Below are positions 44,540 through 53,575 of a DNA stretch of 64,000 bases, one piece after another. This DNA comes from Isoetes taiwanensis (taxonomy: Eukaryota; Streptophyta; Lycopodiopsida; Isoetales; Isoetaceae), in contig JAJEKV010000014.1 in assembly GCA_021234155.1 (NCBI GenBank), positions 5,597,563 to 5,661,562 on the forward strand. Direction: 5' to 3'. The notes under the pieces are model-generated. The model made no database searches. It saw only the letters and a list, made by a program, of their open reading frames with translations, and was not told where the DNA came from. The stretch's first letter is position 1. Each line of letters starts with the position of its first letter. The translations under genes and the position numbers were made by a program.

Positions 44540-46270
44540 GATGCAAGATTTGTGAGGGGAACTTTGGATATGGCGCTAGGGTTTCGCGGCTAGGGCGGCG
44601 GCAGGCGGCCGCCCCTCTCTTGCAGGACGAACGAAGTCCCCATAGCTTGTTGGAAGAGTGCGTTGGAAAGCCTCGCACTTGCTTCTGCATCTGATTTTGT
44701 TGCTAGTTGAAGAAGGTGTGATGTGCTTTTTTTTAACAGCCTTGTAGCAGAGGATCTTCCCTGGAGCTCGCCTTAGCTTTAGGAGTTCTTTCTGTCCAAG
44801 ATGCTGTGGTAAGAACCTCCTTGCTTCTCCTGCAGCTTAATCATATCTGGAAGCCCCTTTGCATTAGCAGGGCTGGATGTTGTTGATGCATAGGCTAGGA
44901 AGTTATCTCAGTTCCATCTTTATGGCATATGCTAGTCCCTCTTCAATGTTTAAACGTTGTCAGAATAGTTGTAATAGGCTGCACCCACTGTGGCCAGGCA
45001 GTATGGCTGCACTCATTGCAGTCAAAGGTGGATGGGTGCACTCACTGCACCCAGCTGTGACACAGGACGTCTAGTCTGGCTCTTGGTTCTTAAGTGGAAA
45101 AGGGGTTGCATGACAGCTGAGGTTTCTTTCTGTAAACAAAACATGAGGGAAATGCCATTAAGCAACATGCATATTGTAGCAGTATCTACTATGGATGAGC
45201 AGGTCTTGAATATTGCAGCATATCAGTCTCGACCTAGTTGTTGCAAGAGGGTGATGGTCTTACATGCTTCGATGTTGTCTTCTTTCCTCAAATATGATGG
45301 AGTTGGTTTAGAGATGGATATATTGCAGGAAATGGAGGCCAGACCTTTAGTATTCTAAGGTGTGAGAAGAGGGTCGAATAGTTTCTGCAAATCAATAACT
45401 GAAGGTATATAACCCGGGTTGTGCTTCAGGATCTCATGTTATGGTCAAGGAACTTTTTCCTGTAGTACTGCGCCTTGGAAGAAGTAGGAAAGGTATGCTC
45501 TTTGAGTACTGGTATCCCTTCTCCGTAGCTAGCTCTAGTTGTGTCTGTTGGATTGAAGGCAGGCAAGCATCTAAGGTTATCGCATCATGCAGCAATGGGT
45601 TGGATGTGTGGATGTTCCCAGTTTGTCTATGGCAGATATCTATGTTATAATGTGAGTCTTGGATGGTGGCATGCCTCCCTTGTGTTGCCCTCTCCTATCC
45701 CAACTAGGAGGAGGTGTAGCTTCTAGAAGTGGTATGTGACAGGAAATTGATGAGAGGGAAGAGGTCCAGGAGGCTCGTGGTACGGGAGAACCATGGGTTA
45801 TCACAACTATGGTAGAGTATGATAGAGACAAAACCTAGGCAGGTGGACTGAATGAATTGTGGGGTAATGGACCACCCTTTAGGGGAGGCTTTGACTGATG
45901 TATCTATAACGGGAAGACGGTGAGGATGACTATTCTCCTTGTAGTACCTTTATGGGACAGTGTAGATCAAGGCCGAGTTAACGCGTGGGAAGAAGTTCTC
46001 TATTTCTTGTTCCTTGTTAGCCTGCATTTTCGGATCAACAGCACAGTGTGGTATTGTCTCTAGGTCATTATCAGATCTCCCCTTAATTCGGTTTCTATGG
46101 CAGTGCTACTCTCTAAATCTACATCTCGGTTACCTTTGTAAATACTTCCCATCTGGCGACCATGTGCTTTTCAATTCTTCCTATCCGGCCTATTGTGGAG
46201 CCTGAAAAATAAGGTCACAAGGCCTTGTACTAGTTTTTAAGATTAATAGAAAATTAAAAAAGCTTGCCTA

Positions 46271-46305
<35 letters not shown>

Positions 46306-46306
46306 A
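44540..46306 (+). mobile_element. Poly(A)-tailed retroposon nested in retrotransposon 2
   Basis: The 12-bp duplication gaagaatatact borders it (44528-44539 and 46307-46318), and it ends in a run of about 32 A at 46272-46303. It starts with a GC-rich block (agggtttcgcggctagggcgg and gcaggcggccgcc) and ends ...gattaatagaaaattaaaaaagcttgcctac before the tail, which resembles the 5' and 3' ends of plant L1-type LINEs. No RT or endonuclease motif is present; the longest frame (122 codons, 44990-45358) is unrecognised. It is either an internally deleted LINE, a chimeric LINE-SINE, or a retroposed transcript. Confidence 0.85.
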
Positions 46307-46697
46307 GAAGAATATACTTAAGAAAGGAAGATAACTTATTATTTCAAACAGTAATACATTGAAGTTGAAAATAACAAAGTGTCAGGTGCATTTTACAAAC
46401 TTATCACCAGAAGAAGTTCAAGGACCGAAGTCCGATTTTAAAACATCATAGACGACGAAAATAACACATGTAAACAAAGCGGATCTGGAAAAGTCGGGTC
46501 ATCAGCAACCCTCTATACATGGGCAGGTCACGAACTGCTTACTGGCCTGCACATGTCAATATATCAGTATGTATCAATAATATAATTAGATTGTGGTTGA
46601 AGGGTCCACCCCCTATAATAAAAGAAAAATGTATCTACAAGGGAATCTATCATGTCTATAGTTTGCAATTCATCATAGTCGAGATGAACGCAGGCTA
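46307..46697 (-). other. Non-coding 3' region of retrotransposon 2
   Basis: The 390 bp between the integrase frame and the nested retroposon have no coding potential on the element strand. Together with 44461-44527 they form the original untranslated 3' region of the element. Confidence 0.65.
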
Positions 46698-47843
46698 TTA
46701 ACTACATGCCTTCGAACAGTTCGTGGTCATGTCAACATCAACAATACACCACGTCCTAGAGAACACGAAGGTGATCTCATCATCGGTTAATATTATTAAA
46801 TACGATCCATCTACCCCTCTACTGCCTGATTGGCGGCTAATCAAGCCTTCAAGCTTACCGCCGGGAGCGGGGTTGATAGCATCGTTGATGGTGCGGCCCT
46901 GAGATTCCCACATGAAGTCCGGATAATGCTTCTCAAGGTCTATCTTCATCACCCAGGTAGCATCCTCAACCGGTAAGTGTTTCCACTTAACCAAGTATTG
47001 CAACATTTGAGTCCTTCTGGTTTGTTTATAAGCTCGATCAAGAAGAGCTTCAGGCACTATCTCGAGGTGCTCCTCTGTCATTTCTAGGAGGGTTGGGGTG
47101 TCCAAAACCTCCTCTGGATCAGGGGTGTGTTGTTTCAGAAGACTCACGTGAAAGACCTTGTGGATCTTCAAGCGGGGTGGCAAATCCAAGCGATATGCCT
47201 GCTCTCCAACACGTTCAGTAATCTTGAAGGGCCCAGCCCATCTGGGTGCCAACTTCTTGCAGTTACCAATTTTAAGCTTGGCTTGTTTTACTTTGATCTT
47301 AAGCCAAACCGATTCACCCACTTGGAAGACTCGTGGGGTTCTGTGTTTATCCGCTACACTCTTCTGACGACTACGTGCAACTAATAAGTAACCACGAACT
47401 TCTTCAACCAAAGCTTGCATTTCCAAAAGGAGTTGTTGAGAAACCTCCACTTTAGAAACAGGGTTATGCCATGTGTCTGGAGTAAGACATTGATACCCAT
47501 AATTGATCATAAAGGGAGACATCCTGGAAGACTCCTGTTTCATGCTGTTATAGGCAAACTCTACCAGATAAATATAGTCAGCCCATTGTGATTGCTTACT
47601 CCACACATAACTGCGTAGCATATCCTCTATAATACGATTGGTACGTTCTGTCTGACCATCCATCTGAGGATGATATGCTGTACTCATAGCAAGCTTGGTC
47701 TGGATAGTGGCGAAGAAATCTTTCCAGAATGCACTTACAAATTTGGGATCCCTGTCGGACACAATAACTCTTGGCATTCCGTGCAACCTGAAAATTTCCT
47801 TTGCAAAAGCAGGGCGGTGTCGGCGGTGTCGGTGGTACGACAT
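46698..47843 (-). pseudogene. Integrase C-terminal half with chromodomain, retrotransposon 2
   Basis: The 381-codon frame starts within the integrase core: second and third catalytic residues are D30 ([10 protein letters not shown]) and E66 (GQTERTNR), 35 residues apart. A GPF module follows at 204-206 and HKVFHVSLLK at 228-237, then a chromodomain at about 262-310 (VPEALLDRAYKQ...QYLVKWKHLPVEDATW). In chromoviruses this module steers integration to chromatin marked by histone H3 methylation. The first catalytic aspartate lies in the overlapping frame 47735-49969; a frameshift near 47810 separates them. The listed start is not a real initiator. Confidence 0.92.
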
Positions 47844-49969
47844 GGCAAGAAATGAGCCATTTTTGACAGTTTGTCGACCACTACCATCAAGGCATCATAG
47901 CCACGGAGAGTACGTGGAAGGCCCACAATAAAATCCATGGTTATTACTTCCCACTTGGCGTTGGGCACATCCAGAGGTTGCAACTCTCCTGGAACTCTTA
48001 ATTGCTCAGCTTTGGTTTGTTGACACACTTGACACTGCTTAATGTATCTAGCAATATCCTTCTTCATCGAAGGCCAAAAATAACTGGAGCGGATCTTAAA
48101 GTAGGTCTTCATAAAACCTGCATGTCCAGCTATAGGGCTGCTGTGCGTGTCATGGAGAATCAGCTTACGTACTCCTGAAGTCTCAGGTACACACAACTTA
48201 TCCTTGTAATATAGCAAGTGGCCTTCTTTCTTATATGAACGAAAAGTTTCCCGCTCTTTATCTGTACGGGCTTCCTTATTCAAGCTCCCCCAAACATCAC
48301 AGAACTCGGGATCCGTGGCCAAGGTCTGCTCTATTTGTTTCCCAAACTCACTAGTGAGTGTGGAAATTGCATTACAATGGGTCCGGGTTACTAAGGGATG
48401 ACGTGACAACGCATCCGCAACCACATTGTGCTTCCCAGGCTTATACATAATCTCAAAATCATACTCTTCCAAAAATTCCATCCATCTCCTCTGACGGAGG
48501 TTGAGATTCGGCTGGGTGGTTAAATAACGGAGACTCTGATGATCCGTATCTAACTGAAATCTTCTACCAAGAAGGTAGTGTCTCCAAATACGCAGAGCGC
48601 GGACAACTGCCAACAATTCCTGGTCATGGGTAGGGTATCGCTGTTCCGTGTCGTTCATCTTCTTTGAATCATATGCAATAACTCTCCCTTCCTGCATTAG
48701 GACTCCACCGGTAGCAATCTTACTAGCATCGGTTGCCACTAGCTTATCCTTTTCAGGATCAGGCAATGTGAGGACTGGTGTAGACGTTAAAGCATCCTTA
48801 AGCTTCTGAAAAGCTACCTGGACTTTTGCTTTCAATTGTTCCATCCAATCCTTCACCTTCTCGTGTTTTGTGAGATCAGTAAGAGGTGCGGCAATCGTTG
48901 CAAAATCCTTAACAAATTTCCGATAATATCCTGCTAGTCCCAAGAAACTTCGGACCTCCGAGACATTACCCGGAATAGGCCAATCCCTTACTGCTTCTAT
49001 CTTTGCTGGATCTGTAGCAATTCCCTCTGCTGAAATGTCGACCTTCGGAGTGGCAAACTTGCACTTAGAGAACTTGGCAAAGAGCTGATGACGTCTTAGC
49101 TTTTGCAGGGCCAACCGAAGATGTTTCTCATGCTGCTCCAAGGTTTTACTATAGATGAGAATGTCGTCAAAGAAAATAACAACAAAATCATCTAAGTATT
49201 GTCGGAAGACATCATTCATTAATCGCATGAAAGTCGCCGGGGCATTAATTAATCCAAAAGGCATCACAGTAAACTCATAATGCCCATATCTAGTGCGAAA
49301 AGCAGACTTATGGATGTCCTCCTCCTTTATCCTTATCTGATGGTATCCGGAGCGTAAATCAATCTTTGAGAAATATTTGGCGCCTTGCAACTGGTCCATT
49401 AGATCATCTGCCCTAGGCAAAGCATAGCGATTCTTGATGGTATGCTTATTGAGCTGCCTATAATCAATACACATCCTCAAGGAGCCATCCTTTTTCTTAA
49501 CAAAAAGGATAGGAGCGCCAAAAGGCGAGACACTAGGCCGAATGAAACCTAGGTTTAATAACTCCTGAAGTTGCTTCTTAAGCTCTGCCAACTCTGGAGG
49601 ACTCATTCGGTACGGGGCCTTGCTGGTAGGCTTAGTACCTGGTTCTAGAGCTATCTCACATTCTACCCCTCTAAAAGGAGGAAGTTTCTGAATCTCATCT
49701 GGGAAAAGGTCGCTGAATTCTCGGAGAAGACTAGCAATCCCCTTTGGCAAGGTATCGATCACCTGCTTCTGCTTAGCATCCGACTCAACGGAGGCAAGTC
49801 TAACGACGCAGAGGAGCTTATTCTTGCGTATAGCTTTTTCTAACTGCCTGATTGACATAGACTGCATAATAGGGTTGAAGGGATCACCTTTTATAGTCAC
49901 GCGGGCTCCATTGGCGGCGTTGAAGGTAACCTCCCGTTTCCATCCCGACAATAAGGTCATATTTGCCAA
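47735..49969 (-). pseudogene. pol: Pol of retrotransposon 2: RT, RNase H, integrase N-terminus
   Basis: 744 codons. RT with [11 protein letters not shown] (D203 region), [12 protein letters not shown] and [10 protein letters not shown] (the catalytic pair at about 268-269, usually Y/F-x-DD); RNase H with VATDAS (D414) and DTDHQSL; integrase zinc site H609/H616/C646/C649 and the first catalytic aspartate D679 in VITMDF. It starts in the protease-to-RT linker: the protease itself is in the frame 49884-51158, so a frameshift near 49940 divides them, in a place where chromoviruses normally have one continuous polyprotein. The last 20 residues are out of phase. No internal stop interrupts the RT. 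Confidence 0.93.
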
Positions 49970-51158
49970 TATCCATTAGCTCGGCACCCAAGGCAACTGG
50001 TGCACCTGGCAACTGCATCTTAAGGTTTATGTGGCGGCCATGAGTGTGTCTGATCTTACCACTAGCTAAAGTGACTGGCTTTGGTCGGGATCTCAACGTT
50101 TCCAGCTGCAATACCTGGGCCATTCTAGGAGAAGCAAAATTATGTGTACTTCCCGTATCCATCAAAATTATGAAAGGCTTACTGTCTACTTGGCCTATGG
50201 TGGAAATAACCTGTTCAAGGTTAGGAGCTAACTTCTTATGGCCGGCTGTGGTTGAAAGTGCTCGGAGTGCCCATACAGCCGCCTCTGCTTCAGGTGCAAT
50301 GGCTTTAGCAAAGAAGAGAACCTGTCTGCTGGTAAAAGCCGACAAAAAGAAGCGAGTAATGTGGCATTTCAACCCCTGTACCATCGGGTGGGTTGAAGAG
50401 GCCAACTCTGACTCCAAATTCTGGGGCAGCTCCTCCTCCATAGCAAAATCCTTCTCCTCCTGAGCATACTGGCTCTCATTACATAGATCCTCCATGGTTG
50501 GGTCATCTTCGATTTTGACGACAACATCGTTGATGTTGGGCACATGAGGCCCCGTATCATGAAAAGCAGATTCAGGAACTGAGGATGGGGTACCCTGAAT
50601 CATTAATTGGCGTAAAGATAACAATGTACTGATAGGCTCAACATCAAGAGGCTGATAGTTGAGCAGTTGATGTATCTGCGGCACATAGACGGGTCGGGAA
50701 TAATCGATGAAGTCATGCTGACCCTGACAATACTCGGCGAGCTCATAGAGAAGATGAGCCGTCTTCTGCTTTCCCTTATTGGCGATATCCTGATACGCCC
50801 ACTGAATGTCACTCAGCAGTAAGTAATCTTGATCCCCAACCTTGATGATAGGAAGCGAACTTAAGCCGACAAGAGCTTGGCCCTTACCACGGGGTAGAGG
50901 CTTCTCTTTGGCCAATTCCTTCCATCTCACGAAGTCGGCATAGCTTATCTGCTCGTCCTCCTCAGGATCTGGAGGAAGTTGGAACTTGGTTTGCTCCAAG
51001 GCCGTGTCTGTACTGTCAACATACCTATCCATATATAAGAGCAAGGGCAAATTGGGCCTCAAAGTACAACCCGCTAGAGCCACAGTCAATAATGGGGGCG
51101 TGCTTAGCACGTCTGAGAATGCCCTTAAGGATATCGTAACTGTGGCGGTCATCCCCAA
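49884..51158 (-). pseudogene. Gag-like linker and protease of retrotransposon 2
   Basis: The reliable coding part begins around residue 43 (MDRYVDSTDTALEQTKF), where it takes over from the frame 51025-51471. Residues 43-320 are acidic and have no family motif I know; notably no CCHC zinc knuckle. Residues 325-400 are a retropepsin: IILMDTGSTHNF with the catalytic aspartate at about 334, then YDLIVGM, the second conserved block. Chromoviral Gag normally has a core domain and one zinc knuckle before the protease. Neither is recognisable, so this Gag is either much diverged or of a different origin. Confidence 0.82.
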
Positions 51159-51396
51159 ACATGTGCTCTAAGATATCCCTATGAAGATAGGGTTGAGGCG
51201 GCTCCCCGAAAAACTCAGCTTGTGGCAGAATTTCCTCTTCATAAAACTCTAGGAAGGTGTCATAATCAGGGTGTGCTCGCAGATTGTCGAGAAGGTCGAC
51301 TCTACACTGCAACATGGGATTCAAGAGAGGATAAGGAACCTGGGGATCCCATTGCTCGCCTCCCATGTACCATGCTAGGCGGCCAGCGTAATCCAT
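51025..51396 (-). pseudogene. N-terminal part of the second reading frame, retrotransposon 2
   Basis: I start it at the ATG at 51396 (MDYAGRLAWYMGGEQWDPQV); the frame is open further upstream to 51471, but those residues (MTFTLAFHHFLFLL) are unlike the rest. The text is acidic and aromatic (DYDTFLEFYEEEILPQAEFF) without a known domain. The frame passes into that of 49884-51158 by a shift at about 51030. It might be the N-terminus of Gag or an additional element-specific protein. Confidence 0.6.
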
Positions 51397-51471
51397 TACT
51401 GCAGACGGCAGATGGGAGGAGGAAGAAAACAAAAGGAATAAGAAATGATGAAACGCTAAAGTGAAAGTCAC

Positions 51472-51530
51472 TTTTAAACTTCTTGGGCACGGCGTTCAAG
51501 GCGCCAGCTAATTATGTGTAATCATTTATT

Positions 51531-51561
<31 letters not shown>

Positions 51562-51691
51562 TTTTTTTCAACACGCATATACACAGAAGGAAAAAAAAAA
51601 AAAAAAAAAATACGCTGATTAAGAAGTCAAAGACAAAATTTGTATTAATATATACCGACTTACATATATACAAAATTGATGCTTTACATAG
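51472..51691. other. Spacer with simple repeats between ORF1 and the gag-like frame
   Basis: About 220 bp separate the histone stop codon from the next frame. It contains (TTTA)n at about 51527-51570 and an A run at about 51592-51610. The two runs of low-complexity sequence next to the histone end may mark where foreign sequence joined the element. Confidence 0.75.
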
Positions 51692-52708
51692 TCATGGCCG
51701 TTCCCCACGGATCCGGCGTGCTAGTTGAAGGTCCTTTGTCATAATGGTCACTCTCTTGGCATGGATTGCACATAAGCTGGCATCGCCGAAGAGGGCCACC
51801 AAATAGGCTTCGGCTGCCTCCTGGAGTGCTAGAATGGCATGAGTTTGAAACCGGAGATCCGTCTTGAAGTCTTGAGCAATCTCTCGGACCAGGCGCTGGA
51901 AAGGAAGTTTCCGTAGCAAAAACTCGGTGGATTTCTGGTACTTCCTTATCTCCCTAAGTGCGACGGTACCAGGCTTATAACGATGCCTCCTCTTAGGCTG
52001 GGGTGGAGCTCTAGGAATAGACTTTCCTGCTGTTCTGGGATGCTGGGCCTTTCGGATGAGATGGTCTCGTCGATTATCCCCTGCAGCCTTAGCAATACTA
52101 CCCCGAGCCTTGAGCTGGTCCTTATACTGAGCACCCGACTTACGGGGCGTCTGCGTCTTTTTTAGCCTTCGGCGAGGAGCAGAAACGTTGGGAGGTGACG
52201 GATCTTGGTGGCGCCGTTCTTCCTCTTCTTTCCTTAACCGCTCCTTAACTGCCTCTGTTACCTCGTTCGCCCTCTGGTCGGCTTCGTCCTGCATTCTTTT
52301 CCTATGTTGCTCCTGTTCTAACTGCTGTGCTTGGAGGGTATCTTCGCGAAGTTTAGCAGCCTCCTCAGTCAATTGCGTTGCCCTCTGTGATTGTGCCTGG
52401 AAGGCGGCCTGCTCCTCTGCTCTCTTCTCCCTGGCTATCCTAATATCTGTTCTTCTTTTAAGCTCTAGGAAGTAGCGTGGAGGGTTGGCCTGCATGTCCC
52501 GCTCGACAGCGCATTGGAATTGATCTGTGAAGAATGGTGGGGTTCCCGCTTCCCAGATAATACGGTTAGTTTCTTCTTCATAAGAAAAAGTGGGGAGGGT
52601 GTATGCCCCCCCATCAAAGAGGCACATCCCGTTTCCCAGGTAACGGTACCTAGAAGCGGGGTCATCAGATGCAAGCCACTGTAGGTCCGCTTCCTGTGCC
52701 ATTTGCAA
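51692..52708 (-). CDS. ORF1 of retrotransposon 2: coiled-coil protein fused to histone H3
   Basis: 338 open codons. Residues 1-80: no known domain (aromatic, [16 protein letters not shown]). Residues about 82-168: strongly charged helix, probable coiled coil. Residues 186-241: degenerate H3 tail; QTPRKS matches H3 positions 5-10 (A7 is P) and GKSIP matches the K27-S28 area. Residues 242-338 (51695-51985): complete histone fold aligned without gaps to H3 39-135, about 88% identical by eye, with [14 protein letters not shown]-type core and the exact C-terminus RRIRGER plus one residue. Y41, H87 and L90 are the plant H3.3 signature. Changes at usually invariant places: L60F, I62L, G102A, E105G, P121T. 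No intron. An in-frame TAA at 52751 separates it from 107 more codons of the same frame, so the listed start (TTG) is only the frame limit. What it does is unknown. Confidence 0.93.
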   Translation of the reverse strand: MQMAQEADLQWLASDDPASRYRYLGNGMCLFDGGAYTLPTFSYEEETNRIIWEAGTPPFFTDQFQCAVERDMQANPPRYFLELKRRTDIRIAREKRAEEQAAFQAQSQRATQLTEEAAKLREDTLQAQQLEQEQHRKRMQDEADQRANEVTEAVKERLRKEEEERRHQDPSPPNVSAPRRRLKKTQTPRKSGAQYKDQLKARGSIAKAAGDNRRDHLIRKAQHPRTAGKSIPRAPPQPKRRHRYKPGTVALREIRKYQKSTEFLLRKLPFQRLVREIAQDFKTDLRFQTHAILALQEAAEAYLVALFGDASLCAIHAKRVTIMTKDLQLARRIRGERP

Positions 52709-52750
52709 GCTGTTTTGGGCCTGTGTTTGTAGGAAGGAAGGAAGGTACTT

Positions 52751-53074
52751 TTATCGTTCGGCTTCAGTTTGTTCATCTCCACCTGGCGGGAAGAACCGTG
52801 TACACTTCTGCACACCATCTTCTTGTTCAACTATGGTGCAGGTTTCTTGGATAGCGTTGAGCTTAAATACAAAACGCTCATTATAGCAGAAGAGTGGGTA
52901 TGGTATTCTGACTCCTTCATAGAAACGTTTAGCAAAATATTCCAGTATCTCCTCAGTTTTTGCCTCCGCTTCTGGCGATGGGTTTTGCCGTGGCAACAGT
53001 TCAGCCATTAAAAACTCTATGGGGGTTTGAGAATAACGGGGCTTGCGCTTGTACACCTGCTTGACTTCCTCCAT
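52751..53074 (-). CDS. ORF1 N-terminal part, retrotransposon 2
   Basis: 107 codons from ATG 53074, the first good start after the leader, ending in TAA at 52751-52753. The frame beyond the stop is the same as that of the histone fusion and stays open, so the two were almost certainly one protein of about 460 residues split by a single stop. The sequence (QTPIEFLMAELLPRQNPSPE, then EEILEYFAKRFYEGVRIPYP) is unrecognised. It begins about 500 bp inside the 5' LTR, the usual place of gag. Either the stop is a mutation, a sequence error, or it is read through to give two products. Confidence 0.78.
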   Translation of the reverse strand: MEEVKQVYKRKPRYSQTPIEFLMAELLPRQNPSPEAEAKTEEILEYFAKRFYEGVRIPYPLFCYNERFVFKLNAIQETCTIVEQEDGVQKCTRFFPPGGDEQTEAER

Positions 53075-53562
53075 GTCGAATAGGTGGGCGCTGGGCAGGC
53101 GCTTGGGGGAGAAAGGTGAGGGGCGAGGTTTGGCTATGGCGGAGGGAAGCTTCTAGTTCCGGCGGCTATGGCGGCTAGGCGGAGCTCAAAAGGGCGCTAG
53201 GTGTTTAAGAAAAGTGAAAGAAAAAAGTCACTTTTAAAATTTTAACCCTAAAAAAAAAAAAAATTATGAAAAAGTGGCGGACGCGTTTTTCGAGGTGGCG
53301 GGCACCCCCTACCTCGACGTTTCTCACAGGCGTAATGTATCCGGGTACCCCCGCCCGCCACTTAGGGTTAGGGTTTTATTTTATTAATTAAGGTGGCGGG
53401 CACCCCCTACCTTGACGTTGCTACCATCGCCAGCAACACCCGGGTACCCCCTGCCCGCCATTTAGGGTTAGGGTTTGGCACCGGGTACACTCCTCACTCA
53501 CTAGCTAACGATTTAACGAGTTAGTATGTGGCCAGTGCAATAGTTTGGCTTCCCAGAACCAT
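53075..53562 (-). promoter_or_regulatory. 5' leader of retrotransposon 2 with duplicated telo-box segment
   Basis: Two copies of an approximately 85-bp segment (53293-53376 and 53391-53476) share 'ggtggcgggcaccccctacc', 'ccgggtaccccc', 'gcccgcca' and 'ttagggttagggttt'. On the element's strand the last block reads AAACCCTAACCCTAA, the plant telo-box, known from promoters of ribosomal protein and some histone genes. Whether it works here is not shown. Confidence 0.75.
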
Positions 53563-53574
53563 GCTCTGATACCA
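53563..53574 (-). promoter_or_regulatory. tRNA-iMet primer binding site of retrotransposon 2
   Basis: The minus strand reads TGGTATCAGAGC one base after the 5' LTR end, the standard primer site complementary to the 3' end of plant initiator tRNA-Met. It fixes the direction of the element. Confidence 0.95.
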
Positions 53575-53575
53575 C

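Noticed and set aside
46272-46303. The A run as the poly(A) signal of a local gene
   Set aside because: It is a templated A tract bordered by a 12-bp target duplication, so it is the tail of a retroposon.
51695-51985. Centromeric H3 (CENH3)
   Set aside because: CENH3 has a longer loop 1 and a diverged core; this fold aligns with H3.3 without gaps and keeps its signature residues.
51692-52708. A resident host histone H3 gene that the retrotransposon merely surrounds
   Set aside because: The fold is fused in frame to about 240 non-histone residues, lies between primer site and pol in the element's own direction, and no target duplication borders it. A nested decayed fusion cannot be fully excluded.
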